Below are positions 33,401 to 44,195 of a DNA stretch of 64,000 bases, piece by piece (position 1 is the first letter of the stretch; every line of letters begins with the position of its first letter). The translations under genes were made by a program, and so were the position numbers. Under the pieces are notes generated by a model that saw nothing but the letters and a program-made list of their open reading frames with translations, did no database searches and was not told the origin of the DNA. Origin of the DNA: Muscardinus avellanarius (Eukaryota > Chordata > Mammalia > Rodentia > Gliridae); contig OY726563.1 in NCBI GenBank assembly GCA_963383645.1, positions 41,744,331 to 41,808,330 on the forward strand, given 5' to 3'.

Positions 33401-34723
33401 AGGAAGGCAGAATGCGCCCCAGCAGGAAAGAGATGGGATGGGAATCTAGTGGGTAGGGGGTGTAGTTCTTGAGAGACAGGGTTGATAAGGGAAAGGATTA
33501 CGAGTCAAGAGAGGTGGGACAAAAGAGGGAAAACTCAGAGGTCCTAGGTAGGGGAGGGTCAGTCATAGGCCAAAGCCATGGTCTTGCTTTGATTTTCTTT
33601 AGGGATTGCAGAAAGTGATTTGTGAGGGGCAAGTCCTGGATCAAGGTGGGGAGGGATCTCAAGAATGGAGATGTTGAGCTTGTGAGAGGTATTGCCAGTC
33701 ACTGAAGGGCTCTTCCAAAGAGGGGAAACAGGGAGGTTTCTCATTGGGCACTGTGGCACATGCCTGTAATCTCAGTATTTGGCAAGTAATCTCAGTACTT
33801 CAGCAAGTACTACTTGCTGAAGCTGTCCTGGAACCTGCAATCCCTCCTGTCTCAGCCTCCCAAGTACTGGGATTACAAGTGTCTGCCAACCACAAACAGC
33901 TCTATTTAAAAAAAAAAAATCTTGCTGCCGGGCGTGGTGGCGCATGCTTGTAATCCCCGGGCTTGAGAGGCTGAGACAGGAGGGTCGAAGGTTCGAGGCC
34001 AGCCTGAGCAATTTAGTTTAAAACCTGTTTGAAACAAATAAAATATAAAATATAAAGAGGTGGGTGTAGCTGGGCGTGGTAATGCAGGCTTGTAATCCCA
34101 GTATTTGGGAGATTGAGACAGGAGGATGATAGGTTCTTGGCCAGCCTCAGCAATTTAGCAAGACTGTTTTTTATTTTTTATTTTTATTTTAATTTAATTT
34201 AATTTTTTATTTTTTGGTGGTACTGGAGGTGGAACCCAGAGGCTTTCTCCGGGCTATACTCCCAGACCTTTTTTATATTTTATTTGGAAACAGGGTCTCA
34301 CTAAGTTGCTGAAAGCCTCACTAAGTAGCTGAGGCTGGCTTTGAACCTGTGCAATCCACCTGTCTCAGCCTCTCAAGCGCGGGGATTACAAGCATGCGCC
34401 ACCACGCCCGGCAGCAAGATTTTTTTTTTTTTTAAATAGAGCTGTTTGTGGTTGGCAGACACTTGTAATCCCAGTACTTGGGAGGCTGAGACAGGAGGGA
34501 TTGCAGGTTCGAGGACAGCTTCAGCAAGTAGTGAGACTCATCAACCCAGTGAGACCCTGTTTCATAAATAAAATGGGCCTGGGGGTATAGCTCAGAGGTA
34601 GAATGCCCCTGGGTTTAATCCCCAGTACCACAACAAAAGGAAAGAAAGAAAGAAAAGAAAAGAAAAAAATATAGGATGATTTAGCTCAGAGGTAGAATGT
34701 TCCTGGGTTCAATCCCCAGTAAC

Positions 34724-34796
<73 letters not shown>

Positions 34797-35282
34797 GCTT
34801 GGTGAAAGAGAGAAGAGGAGCTAGGCTCCAAGGTAGAAGGCCCCTGGGTTCAATCCCCAATGCCATAAAGGGGGGAGATCTAAGGGTGGTCTCTCCCAGG
34901 TCCTTGGGTTCTTCTGGCCCCTCTCAATTCCTCACTCCACTACCCAGCCTAACCCGCAGTCCCGCCATCCCCAGATCGCAGCCCAGACCCTGGGGGTCAG
35001 GAGATGAGGAGGTCTCCAAGTGCCAGCGTTTCCCCAGTTAACCACCCTCGATCCGGTAGGATGCCAAAGACCCGGGAGAGCCCGGAGCCTAGACCAGAGG
35101 CAGCGGCCGACCTTCCCGCAGTTCGGCCTCCTGATCGCCGTGTGGAGGACCCGGACGACAGTGTCCCTGGTTCTCCCGGACCCTGGCTCGTGCCTAGCGA
35201 GGAGCGGCTCTCGCGGGCCCTAGGGGTCCCGGGGACCGCGCAGCTGGCTCTGGAGAAGGCGGCCGGAAGGCGGCGACACTGA
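30413..35282 (+). CDS. MAGIX: MAGIX, PDZ domain-containing protein (complete, 6 coding exons)
   Basis: Exons are 30413-30461, 31349-31495, 32240-32322, 32399-32635, 32730-32901 and 34975-35282. Every intron is GT-AG, the phases agree throughout, and the product is 331 aa (human is close to this). The start MESRAREAADPRGSRG is chosen because it splices in frame to GRGLPGPAGPSARQFLARLD, as in human. One PDZ domain spans about residues 124-205 (FSVELVRGPTGFGLTLTGGR through LRLVLQR), with GFGLTL as the carboxylate-binding loop. PDZ domains bind C-terminal peptides of partner proteins; the precise partners of this protein are not evident. The C-terminus SEERLSRALG...AAGRRRH is the conserved family end. 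It lies between GPKOW and PLP2, as on human Xp11.23. Exon 2 has an inverted copy at 14752-14898. Confidence 0.95.
30998..31135 (+). repeat. LTR-like segment in MAGIX intron 1
   Basis: Aligns with 29300-29425 of the candidate LTR (shared GGTGACRGGGTGGG, TTAGTAAGGGACAG, CCACAGAAG and GACTATTGCAG). Part of it (from 31091) was carried along in the inverted duplication at 14473-15158. Confidence 0.6.
31091..31728 (+). repeat. Parent segment of the inverted duplication
   Basis: Includes the end of MAGIX intron 1, exon 2 and the start of intron 2. Its inverted counterpart is 14473-15158. Here the GC-rich GGCGGGTTTGGGCGGC region (about 31530-31580) is shorter than in the copy. Confidence 0.92.
31349..31495 (+). 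CDS. MAGIX: MAGIX exon 2 (parent of the inverted copy)
   Basis: 147 bases with acceptor CTTCCGCGCAG and donor GTGCGTGA. It encodes SARQFLARLDARPLAARAAA to RLRTKE. This is the N-terminal conserved block ahead of the PDZ domain. Confidence 0.94.
32240..32322 (+). CDS. MAGIX: MAGIX exon 3
   Basis: 83 bases encoding ISELDSADIEVTDSRLPHAT and onward to HQPK. The acceptor is CTCCCCAG and the donor GTATAACC, ending in phase 0. Confidence 0.93.
32399..32635 (+). CDS. MAGIX: MAGIX exon 4 (first part of the PDZ domain)
   Basis: 237 bases covering HRRSETLGLCTK and then the PDZ start, GFGLTLTGGRDVAEDAPLAV, to AQRCGRLQ. Acceptor CCTCCAG, donor GTCAGC. Confidence 0.94.
32730..32901 (+). CDS. MAGIX: MAGIX exon 5 (second part of the PDZ domain)
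   Basis: 172 bases encoding AGDLLLLINGESTQGLTYAQ, the PDZ helix AVERIRSGGP and the last strand. Acceptor GTTTGCAG, donor GTAGAT. Confidence 0.93.
33160..33360 (+). repeat. B1-dID SINE in MAGIX intron 5, sense
   Basis: A diverged full copy from AGCCAGGTGTGGTGGTGCAT to CCTTAGTACCACAC. The rest of 32902-33735 is unique purine-rich intron. Confidence 0.88.
33740..34720. repeat. Mixed-orientation SINE cluster in MAGIX intron 5
   Basis: An antisense fragment (about 33790-33905), sense copies (about 33925-34065 and 34070-34170), an antisense copy (about 34212-34412), a sense copy (about 34435-34640) and a right-part fragment (about 34675-34720). TCTGCCAACCACAAACAGCT at 33882-33901 and its complement near 34439-34458 form a second, short inverted pair. 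Confidence 0.8.
34724..34795. repeat. (CA)n microsatellite
   Basis: About 35 CA units with single interruptions (AGACAC, ACGC) in MAGIX intron 5, grown from a SINE tail. Confidence 0.95.
34975..35282 (+). CDS. MAGIX: MAGIX exon 6 (terminal)
   Basis: 308 bases from acceptor CATCCCCAG to TGA at 35280-35282. It encodes a proline- and acid-rich tail (DRSPDPGGQE; GSPGPWLVPSEERLSRALGV) with a basic RRRH end. Confidence 0.93.
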
Positions 35283-35486
35283 GCACGCAGCAGACGGTCG
35301 GTGTGCTCTCTTGATACCATCCAACCTGGATCGGGTGTGCCGATAGCCACGCACTAGCATCGCCCCATTAGCCTCCACTTGGCCTGGTCCCTACTCCCGT
35401 TGTACAGTCGACTGCCCCACATTCCCCTCTCAGCGTCAGCGGTACGGCCCCTTAGACCAGCGCTTCTCCTTCCGGGAGGGGAAGGT

Positions 35487-35492
35487 AATAAA
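35487..35492 (+). terminator. MAGIX poly(A) signal
   Basis: A canonical AATAAA about 205 bases after the MAGIX stop codon, in unique sequence. It would give a short 3' UTR. Confidence 0.7.
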
Positions 35493-35499
35493 AATGGTT

Positions 35500-36495
35500 G
35501 ATCCAGTCTTGACTTGCCTGGTGCTTGCAGGCGGGGTGGGGCTTCCCAGTTCACCCTGGAAAGGAAGGGGAGAGTCGATCCGGTTTCGAGGAGGGCCCCT
35601 GGTAAGCAGTGACAAGCTGCTTGCGGTTTCTTTCACGCCTCCAGATGTTTCTTCACTACTGGGTATCCTCACTCCAGTGGCCTTGTCCAGAACTGCTTTT
35701 CTCTTTGCCGGCCCCCTCTTCTCCCCATTCATTCATTTCACTCTTTTTGGGGCCGTGAAAGGTTGGCAAACAGTTATCACGGGCGGTGTGGGAGATGCAG
35801 AGGCAGGTGGGGTTAGACCAGTATCCTCACTATCCCGGCTTGGAATCTTCCAGACCCTCAGCCGAGGTCTGGATAGCAAGTCTATAAGCAGGACGGCCCT
35901 TCTCGCTAGGAGTTTGCGGTCTCCCACTTCCGGCCCAGAAGGCCAACTTCTGTGAGCATACACTGCCACCCTCAGGGCACAGGCTGGGGCCCTGGACCCC
36001 CCTTTGGGTCAGAGCCGGGAAGGTGTGAGTCAGTGTCCCCGGCAGACCAGGCTAAAAAAGGCTGTAGAACCTTTGGGCCGTGCCCCCCTTTTCCATAGAT
36101 GGTGACGAACTGCAGCTGGGCTTGTGCGCACATGCCATGTGCTGGGCGTTCCGGTCCCGGGAGAGACCCAAGTTTCCTCCACCCTGGGAACACAGTCCCA
36201 CAGCCGGGGCTTATCCCGTCAGCGAGCGAGCTCAGACCAGGGTAGCCCCAAGGCAGACGCTGTTTGAGTCCAGAAATGCCCTGTCACCTCTGCTGTCACC
36301 ACATCCTGAATGCTCAGCTCCATCCCCCCAAGGAGGGAAGCTGTGGTCAGACAGGAACAGGCAACTTTTTGCCCTATGGGGAAGAGGTGGGGAGGGGAGA
36401 GGGGAATTAGAGGGCCTGAGTGTGAGCATATGGGGTGCTGTTTGAGTGGAGGCGGACTGCAAAGCCGAGCTGGGAGCTGGGGTATGAAGAACTGA
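35500..36495. other. Unique intergenic DNA between MAGIX and PLP2
   Basis: About 1 kb without a recognised repeat. Open frames of up to about 200 codons occur on both strands (for example 35494-35955 plus, 36232-36834 minus), but they overlap one another and run into a SINE. I see no known domain or splice-consistent exon. Confidence 0.45.
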
Positions 36496-36499
36496 ACAT

Positions 36500-38450
36500 T
36501 TGAATGGAGTGTGGTGGTGCATACCTGTAACTCCAGTACTTGGAAGGCTGAGGTGGAAGGATGGCAGATTTGAAGCCAGCCTCAGCAACTTAGCAAGACC
36601 CAATTTTAAAATAAAAAATAAGCCAGTGCTGGGGATGTAGCTCAGAGGTAGAACACCCCTGGATTCAATCCCCAGTAACCCCCCTCCTCCGCCCTCACAC
36701 ACAGAAAGTGAACCATTTGAATAGTTGGTGCTGCAGACATTGTGGGGGAGTGTGTCCTGCTTGGAGCTACCCTTGACCCAGACCTGGAGGAGGTGAGGAG
36801 CTACGGATGTCAGGAAAAGTCTCAAGTGTCCCATTCTTATAAACAGTCACACCCAGGGGCTAATAATAGTACCCTAGCCACCATTTCCTTAGCTTTATCC
36901 CTGCTAGTGGCTTTAGTGCAATATTTAATTTCATAATATTAAATTAAATTGCACGTCTACTTGACAACTCCCATCTGTCCATTTCACAGAGGAGGAAAGT
37001 AAGGCCCAAGAGTGCAAATAGCTTGAGGTATGTGTGTGGGGGGCTGTCAAAAAAGAGTTCATTAAAGCCTAGCCAAGTGTGGTGTTGTGTACCTGTAATC
37101 CCAGCTACTCAGGAGGCTGAAGCAGGAGGATTGAAAGTACCAGGCCAGCTTTAGCAACTTGGTAAGACCTTGTCTCAAAATGTAAAGAAAACTAAAAGCT
37201 GGGCATGGTGGCGCACACTTGTAACCCCAACATTCCAGAGGCTGAGATCTGAGGATCGTGGTTCACCGACAGCCTTGGCTTTTTAGTGAGGCCCTCCACA
37301 ACTTAGTGAGACCCTGTTTCAAAATAAAGAATAAAAAATAGGTCAGGGGGTTTAGCTCAGGGGTAGAATGCCCCTGGGTTCCATTCCCAGACCAGCAAAA
37401 AAAAAAAAAAAAAAAAAGAAAGAAAAAGAAAAAAGAAAAAAGAAAAAATGGGCTGGGGTGTGGTTCAGTAGGAAAATGCCCCTGAGTTCAATCTCCTCTA
37501 AAATGTTAATCAAAGCCTGATTTTCTTTTCTTTCTTTCTTTTGTGGTGCTGAGGATTGAACCAGGAACAATCTATCTCTGAGCTACAACCCCAACCCTAT
37601 TTCATTTTCTTTTTGGAAACTGGAGTCTTGCTAAATTGCTGAGGCTGGCTTTGAACCTGGGATCCTCCCATCTCAGCCTTCCAAGAACTGGGATTACAAG
37701 CATGTGCTACTGCACCTAACAAAGTTAACCAGAGTCTGATTTTTGAGCCTAGCCTCTTACTCTCACCTGTATTTGATAAAAATTAATAGACCCTTAGCTG
37801 TATACTTTGCACTGAAGTACGTACTATGGAGATGCTTGGGGAACAAGACAAAAATTTCTATCCTTGTGTAGTGGATGTAATGAGGGTAGATGAGTCAGAC
37901 AAAAAAATGAATACAGAAGAAGATAGCAAAAGGGCAGGGCGGAGCCGGGCGTGGTGGCCCATGCTTTTAATTCCAGTACTTGGGAGGCTGAGACAGGAGG
38001 ATCATAGGTTCCTGGTTGAGACAGGAGGACTGAAGGTTTGTAGCCAGCCTCAGCCAGTTACTTAGTGAGGCCCTCTGCAACTTAGTGAGACCCTGTTTCA
38101 AAATAAAGAGTAAAAATAGGGCTGGGGGGTGTAGCTCGGAGGTTGAATGCCCCCGGGTTCCATCCCCAGAACTACAAAAATAAATAAATAAATAAAAATA
38201 AGACTGGGGGTGTAACACAGAGTTAATGCCCCAGGGTTCAATCCCCAGTTCTCATAAAAAAAGAGGAGGGGGGCAGGGCATGATGGCCCATGCTTGTAAT
38301 CCCAGTACTTAGGAGGCTGAGACTGGAGATTCGGAGGTTCAAGATAGCCTCAGCAACTTAGTGAGACTCTTGTTTCAAAATTAAAAAAATACCAAGGTTG
38401 GGGGTGTAGCCTGGAGGTAGAATGCCCCAGAGTTCAATCTCTAGTATCAA
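36500..38450. repeat. SINE cluster between MAGIX and PLP2
   Basis: Sense copies lie at about 36500-36705, 37065-37190, 37195-37400 and 37940-38195 (with internal duplication), and at 38268-38450. An antisense copy lies at about 37535-37725. The pieces 36710-37060 and 37730-37935 are old low-copy sequence with MIR-like phrases (CCATTTCACAGAGGAGGAAA). Confidence 0.78.
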
Positions 38451-38554
38451 AGGAAGAAGAAAAATAGGAGGAAGAAGAGCAGGGAGAAGGAGGAGAGGAG
38501 GCTGCAGCGAAAGGAGGTTTTGTTGGAGGAGATGGTGGTGGTGGGGATCTGGCC

Positions 38555-38680
38555 TCTATGAAGATGTGACATTTGAGTTGGAGCCCGAAAGATTGGACGC
38601 CAGATGAAAAGCTAGGGGGAGGGCATTGACAGCAGCAGGAGCTGCAAGTGCAAAGGCCCTAGACAGCTGAGTTTGTATTG
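38555..38680 (-). repeat. L2 fragment, antisense
   Basis: GACATTTGAGTTGGAGCCCG, then GCAAGTGCAAAGGCCCTAGA, is the antisense of the L2 3' end. The preceding 38460-38550 is a purine-rich AGGAGG-type stretch. Confidence 0.65.
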
Positions 38681-38808
38681 TTACAGAAATTCAGAGATTT
38701 CTCATAGTATTGGAAAGCACACACTCAGCAGTGGGAAAGTATGTTGCTGTCCCTTCCACTATTCAGTCATTTCTTCAGCAACCTGGGCTGAATGGGGGGA
38801 GCCTCTTA

Positions 38809-38990
38809 TTTTTTTATTGGTGCATTATATTCATACATCATATTGGGGTAAAAAACTTGTGTGTACATACATGCACACATCACTGATTTAACCCCAACCA
38901 ATTCCCACCCCATTCCCTCCCCTTCCCTCCCTCCCTTGCTCGGCTTAGTGGTTGACTTCGATATGTTTAAGTACATTTTGTGTTTTAGAG
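38809..38990 (-). mobile_element. 5'-truncated L1 3' end (autonomous-type tail), antisense
   Basis: Reads on the minus strand TCTCTAAAACACAAAATGTA, CTTAAACATATCGAAGTCAA, the G-rich tract and TGCACCAATAAAAAA. It contains, uninterrupted, the sequence AAAACACAAAATGT into which the HAL1-like element at 56502 inserted in a sister L1. Confidence 0.88.
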
Positions 38991-38999
38991 ATTCTCCTC

Positions 39000-39900
39000 T
39001 TAAGAGCAGCTAGCCCTGGGTTTGGATCCTCCTGGCTGTCCAACTCTGATTCTTCACCTCAAATGAGATGAGAATAAAACCAACGCCAAGTCTGGAGGGT
39101 ATGTTCATCAGAACACTTTGGGCATCTTGAGTCCAGGCAACCAAGTGCATGCCTCAGATTCAGACACAGAAGCTGAGCCAGGAGAATTTACTTGCTCAGG
39201 GGAATATACTTTATGAAGGCCAACAATGTTGTCATCCACTCTTGTATTTCAGAAGCCATTCCCTTATCTTTCCACGCTCCCCATAATAAACTTGTGAACC
39301 CTCCCCATTACTTGTGTAGGTTAGGTTAGTCATCTTTCTCCTCAGAACGAGGAAACTGAGGCCTAGATGTAGGGCCAGGGCTTCTTTTAATTTGTAGTGC
39401 ATAGCGTCAGATCCTGGGCTGCCTGGCCCTGTTAACAAGGCCCAGCCCCATTCACGGAGGCGCTAAATGCTGGCCAGGCCCTGTTCTCCATCAGCCTTTG
39501 TTTGCATCAGCACAATCTCATTCTTATCACTACTAGAGGTTTATTTCACACCTCACTATCCTTATCTGCACTTTGCAAGTTCAACAAGCTCTGGAAACCC
39601 ACTGCCCCCCAATCCCACCTGCCACAATTTGGGTACCTTTGGGTACCACACTTAACCTAAAGAAGAACAATGTTAAGTCCTTATTTATCCCACTTATGGT
39701 GAACAGTCACACTTTCCTTGAAGGAATAATTAACTTTGAACAGCTTACACCCTGCTGAGCATGTTAAGTAATATATACATGCACTAGGAAAACGGTCTAA
39801 AATCCAAAATATTCTGAATTCTGGAAACATACCCTCTCCAAATCTGTCAGGTTTAAACCATGGGCTAGGCAGTTTTTCTTCTAAGAAAACAGAGTTGGTC
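39000..39900. other. Low-copy DNA upstream of PLP2 with MIR-like traces
   Basis: No coding feature. CTCCTCAGAACGAGGAAACTG (in shortened form CAGAACGAGGAAACTGAGGC) near 39340-39362 resembles a MIR/L2-class motif. A SINE fragment with a worn right part follows at about 39905-40040. Confidence 0.45.
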
Positions 39901-40099
39901 CCTTTCAAAGCCAGAGGCTGAAGCAGGAGGCCCATAAGTTGGAGGCTCAGCAAATTAGTGAGACTCTATCCAAATAAAAAATAAGAAGGGCTAGGGGTGT
40001 AGATCCTGGGTCCCCTCCCCAGGACTGCAAAAAAAAAAATACAAATAAATACAGGCGGAGCGTTTAGAAATATCCCCACGCCTGGTACCGGGGGCTGTC

Positions 40100-40371
40100 A
40101 AGCATCTCGAAGGTGGGGGGCTCCGCGGGCTGAACCCAGGACCCGAACAACCCAGGGCAGGCGGAGCGAGGGGCTTCCGGGGCGGTGGCCACCTGGCCCT
40201 GCCCCCTGTGGCCCCGCCCGCTTGGGCTCGGCTCGGTGATTCACTCCCTCCTTCGCCCTGGGGGCCCCCTTCCCGGCCAGACGGCGGGCAAGACGGCTGG
40301 GTGTGCAGCGTCCTAGAGCCCGCGAGCCAGCGAGCAGATCCTCTGCGCCCTCAGGGACTCCAGCCCACGCC
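40100..40371 (+). promoter_or_regulatory. PLP2 promoter and 5' UTR
   Basis: GC-rich, CpG-containing and TATA-less sequence directly before the PLP2 ATG, with a GC box (GCCCCGCCCG, 40212-40221) and a second GC-rich element near 40198. The CpG-rich character continues into intron 1. Confidence 0.6.
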
Positions 40372-40467
40372 ATGGCGGACTCCGAGCGCCTCTCGGCCCC
40401 CGGTTGCTGGGCCGCCTGCACCAACTACTGGCGCACCCGAAAGGGACTTATCCTGCTCGCTGAGATT
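40372..40467 (+). CDS. PLP2: PLP2 exon 1
   Basis: 32 codons, MADSERLSAPGCWAAC to LLAEI, with donor GTGAGC in phase 0. Confidence 0.95.
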
Positions 40468-43400
40468 GTGAGCGTTCCGGGCCGGGCGGGTGGGCAAAGG
40501 CGGGCTGGGGCGGCCGCCAGACCACGCGGTGCTGGAAGGTCTGGGGTAAGGCAGGCACGTGGTCGGGGGCGCACCGCAGAGGGGCGCAAGTGGCTGGGTT
40601 CGTGGCCGAGGCTGGAGACTAGGGGTGCAGGTAGAGTCGGTGGGGTTTGGGGGCGGTGGTCGAGAGTTGGTGACGCACGGGTGAGGCGAGGAACTTATAA
40701 CTCCTGTAGGAGGTTTGGTGAAGGGAGCCCCCCACAATTCATCAGTGGGTGCAACAGAGGGGTCCTGGGGGGCCGGGAAGTGAGGTCCTCCCGTGGCAGG
40801 GCGTGGCGCGGCCTGGGCACTGTCGGGCGGGCTGGCAGAGCGCCCAGAGGTGGGGCCTGTTGGGGTGGGGCCCCGTGCGCTAGTCCTGCAGGGTAGCGCG
40901 CCCCACCCACCGCCAGCTCTTCCTCGCCCTTTTGAGACCTTAGCTCTTGGAGCGTCTGAGGAACTTTGGTTTTCCGCCTCCCCCTCAAAGTGGGCGCCGC
41001 CTTTGAATCACTTGTGAAAGGGGTGCGGCGCCTTTAACAGAGCCCTACCCCTCCAGTGTCATTCTCTCCACTTCCCAAAGGGGTTGCCCGGGGAACCGCA
41101 CGGCCCGCCTCCTCAAGTTCTGAAAGCTGGCGCCAGCAGTGCCCACAAAACACCTGGCAAAGCCACTCCCCTAGGGCTGCCTGCGTCCTAGAAGGGGAAG
41201 GGAGGAACTGAGGCACCTGGCTCTGCTCCTTACTTGCTGGGCGACCCCAGGGAAGCCTCTTAACCCCTATGTGACTCACTTTTTTCATCTGTGAAATGGA
41301 CACACCAGTAATAGTATCTAGCTCATGAGGTTATTGCGATGACTAAGTGACAGTACTTTTCAAGTTCTTAGAACAATGCTTGGGACACAGTGAGCACACA
41401 TAAAATATTTAGCAATGATCCATGTGTCATTTTTACTGGTCCTGGTAGACATTCCAGAAATGGAGCACACGCCTGTAATCCTAGTATTTGGGAGGCTGAG
41501 ACAGTTGGATCGCAGGTTTGAGATTAGCCTTTGCAATTTAGTGAGACTCTTAGCAACCTAGCAATATCCTGTTTCCAAACAAACAAAAAAAGTTTTAAAG
41601 GGTTGGTGAGGGGGTGTAGCTTGGAGGCAGAATGCTCCTGCTTTCAATCCCCAGTACCAAACACAAGAGAGAAATGGACTTTTGTTTTTTGCGGTGCTGG
41701 GGATGGAACCCAGGGCCTTGCACACATGCACGCTTTCTACTGTTGAGCCATCCACCCAGCGCTGGGGAGTAGATTTTATTTTTTCTGGTATACATTTGAG
41801 TTTGAGACCCCTGTCTCCCAATTTAAACCCACCCCCTTCGCCCAGGGAGCTAAGCAAAGCCCCCTTTCTGGTGTCACTTTTCCAGATACTGTGCCTAGTG
41901 ATTTTGATCTGCTTCAGTGCCTCAAGGTCAGGGTATACTTCTCTGTCAGTGATCGAGATGATCCTTGCTGCTGTCTTCTATGTCTTCTACATGTGTGAAC
42001 TGCACACCAAGATGCCATTCATCAACTGGCCCTGGAGTGTGAGCTGGGGGCCAACCATGGAGGGGCTGGACAAGAGGCCTGGGCAGTTGGGATTGTCTGG
42101 GGAACTCTGGGTGCTGACTTTCCTCTTCTCTCTACCTCTCGCAGGATTTCTTCCGATCCCTCATAGCAGCAATCCTCTACCTGGTCACCTCCATTATTGT
42201 CCTTGTTGAGAGAGGACACGATGCCAAAATCGCTGCAGGGGTAAGGGCTGCATGAAGTAGGGTTGGAGGGTCCAGGGGCCATTTCTGCCTCTGCTTCTGG
42301 TAGAAAGTGCGAGAACTGCAGCAGTCCACACTTGTTCTCAGTGCCAGCAGGAAAGCTGGGCACCAACCAAGGTTTATCTCCTGAGATCATTTGTTGTAAA
42401 AGCTGTCCTTTGTCAGACACAGGGACCTTTGAGGGAAGTACAAACGGAAGCCTTGCTACCATCTGTTTGAACTTTATGTCAAATGCAGTAGGAAGTGTGT
42501 CCCTTATGTGTGGGGCCACGGTGTGGCTGCCCTGTGTTGGGTGGTACTGGGGGGCAGGGTGGGGTAGAATCCAGCCTCCTGGCCTTTCCCCGTGGCTCTT
42601 AGTCTTCCCAACCTGGGACTGGAGTCACCATCCTGCATGAGACAGTCCCTGGGGGTCAGAGGATGAGTAAGCTGACCACCTAGTCCATACCCCTTCACTC
42701 CCATCTCCACCCCCAGGTATTGAGCCTAATGGCCATGTGCCTCTTTGGTTACGATGCCTACACCACTTTCCCTCTTCGGCAACAAAGACACACGGCAGCC
42801 CCAACTGGTAAGTATGTATAAGTGCCTATTGGTTGCTGAAAGGAGAGGAGAAAAGAAGGGCTCTCCCAAGGAAGGGTCTGAGCGTCAACTCTGTCCATGA
42901 TTGGTACTAATGTCTCTTGTACCAATAAGTACCATGAAGCTGGGCGTGATGCCTCACACTTGTACTCCCAGCATTTGGGAGGCTGAGACAGAAGAACCAC
43001 GGTTCGTGGACAGCTTCAGATACTACTTAGGCCCTTTGCAACTCAGTGAGACCCTATTTCAAAATAATGAGTACAAAATCGGGCTGGGAGTGTAGCTTGG
43101 AGGTAGAATACCCCTGGGTTCCATCCCCGGTATTGCAAAAAACAAAAACAAAAACAAAAAAACAAAAAACAAAAAAACAAAACCCAAAAGTACCATGAGC
43201 TTCAGCTTTTCTGTTTGTAGAATGGGCATAAGAGCTTGGTGTAGTGGCTACACCTATAATCCGAGTACTTGGGAGGCTGAGACAGGAAGATTGAAGGTTC
43301 GAGACCAGCTTTAGCAATTTAGTGAGGCCTTTAGCAACTTAATGAGACCCTGTTTCAAAATAAAAGGTCTGGGGCGCCAGGCATGGTGGTGCACCCTTGT

Positions 43401-43813
43401 AATCCCAGCAGTTGGGAGGCGGACACCAGAGGATCAAGGTTCTTGGACAGCCTCAGCTACTTAGCGAGGCCCTTTGCAACTCAATGAGACCCTGTTTCAA
43501 AAATAAAGAATAAAAATTAGGGCTGGGGGTGTCACTCAGAGGTAGAATGCCCCTGGGTTCCATCCCCAGTACAATAAATAAATGAACAAATAAATAAATA
43601 AATAGATGGCTGGGAATGTGGCTCAGAGGTAGAATGCCCCTGGGTTCAATTTCCTGTACCTACATACATAAAAAGATAGAGCTGGAGGTATAGCTTGGAG
43701 GTAGAATGCCCCTGGGTTCCATCCTAGTACTCCTCCCCTCAAAAAAATGGGCGTATGGATCCAGCCAATGCTTTCTTTTTTCTCTTGCAGACCCCACAGA
43801 TGGTCCGGTGTAG
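40372..43813 (+). CDS. PLP2: PLP2, proteolipid protein 2 (complete, 5 exons)
   Basis: Exons are 40372-40467, 41886-42038, 42145-42240, 42717-42807 and 43791-43813. All introns are GT-AG and phase-consistent, predicting 152 aa, the human length. It is a small four-helix MARVEL-family membrane protein of the endoplasmic reticulum, reported to multimerise and proposed to act as an ion channel. Hydrophobic segments are about 25-45 (LILLAEI, LCLVILICF), 52-70 (VIEMILAAVFYVFYMC), 84-105 (FRSLIAAILYLVTSIIVLV) and 115-133 (VLSLMAMCLFGYDAY). It has a polar N-terminus (MADSERLSAPG) and a short cytosolic tail (APTDPTDGPV). The position between MAGIX and PRICKLE3 matches human. The longer open frame 41682-42209 is only exon 2 with its intronic flanks. 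Confidence 0.96.
41210..41425 (+). repeat. MIR element in PLP2 intron 1
   Basis: Shows the MIR core in order: CTGGCTCTGCTCCTTACTTG, TTTTTCATCTGTGAAATGGA, ATAGTATCTAGCTCATGAGG and ACAATGCTTGGGACACAGTG. Confidence 0.88.
41450..41770. repeat. Sense SINE and antisense ID element
   Basis: A diverged sense SINE at about 41450-41665 is followed by an antisense ID element at about 41683-41765 (ACGCTTTCTACTGTTGAGCC). Both lie in PLP2 intron 1. Confidence 0.8.
41886..42038 (+). CDS. PLP2: PLP2 exon 2
   Basis: 51 codons, ILCLVILICFSASRSGYTSL to INWPWS, with acceptor TTTTCCAG and donor GTGAGC. It carries the end of helix 1 and all of helix 2. Confidence 0.95.
42145..42240 (+). CDS. PLP2: PLP2 exon 3
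   Basis: 32 codons, DFFRSLIAAILYLVTSIIVL to KIAAG, with acceptor CTCTCGCAG and donor GTAAGG. It encodes helix 3. Confidence 0.95.
42717..42807 (+). CDS. PLP2: PLP2 exon 4
   Basis: 91 bases, VLSLMAMCLFGYDAYTTFPL to AAPT, with donor GTAAGTATG in phase 1. It encodes helix 4. Confidence 0.95.
42930..43745 (+). repeat. Sense SINE cluster in PLP2 intron 4
   Basis: Full copies at about 42938-43135, 43228-43368 (left part) and 43376-43575, and right-part fragments at about 43608-43672 and 43675-43745. Each carries its own A-rich tail. Confidence 0.85.
43791..43813 (+). CDS. PLP2: PLP2 exon 5 (terminal coding part)
   Basis: The last eight codons, DPTDGPV and TAG, after acceptor CTCTTGCAG. Confidence 0.93.
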
Positions 43814-44189
43814 GTGAACTCCTCCCATTTCTCTCTACAACCTGGAAATAACTCCTTTAATGAAAAAACTCCTGGCCCCCACAACACTCCCAGCCAACCA
43901 ATTCCCTGCCCCCTATGGAGGTAAAGTGCCTTTACCAGGAGAATTTTGTCTTCCGGCTTGCCAATTAACCCTCCTGGGCATGAGCACCTTTATGGGTGTC
44001 TAGGTCCCCTTCCTTTTTGTAGTATCCTAAAGGAGACTACCAGTTCTTCCTGACCGTATCCCCACCTAAACCACAAAATGAGGGAGGTGGGTGCCTCTGA
44101 CTTCAGAGGACAGGCTCCACACCCCTGATGGCCCACTCCAAAATAACATCCGTGGTGTGGGGGGTGGTTCTGCGGAAGGAGAAGTAAAT

Positions 44190-44195
44190 AATAAA
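44190..44195 (+). terminator. PLP2 poly(A) signal
   Basis: AATAAA about 377 bases after the PLP2 stop, in unique sequence. PRICKLE3 converges from the other strand with its stop only 276 bases further on, so the two 3' UTRs may abut or overlap. Confidence 0.75.

Noticed and set aside
36232..36834. 200-codon minus-strand ORF between MAGIX and PLP2
   Set aside because: Part of it is an antisense SINE reading frame. There is no recognisable domain, and other ORFs overlap on the opposite strand.
41682..42209. 175-codon plus-strand ORF
   Set aside because: It is PLP2 exon 2 with intronic read-through on both sides. The start lies in an antisense ID element.
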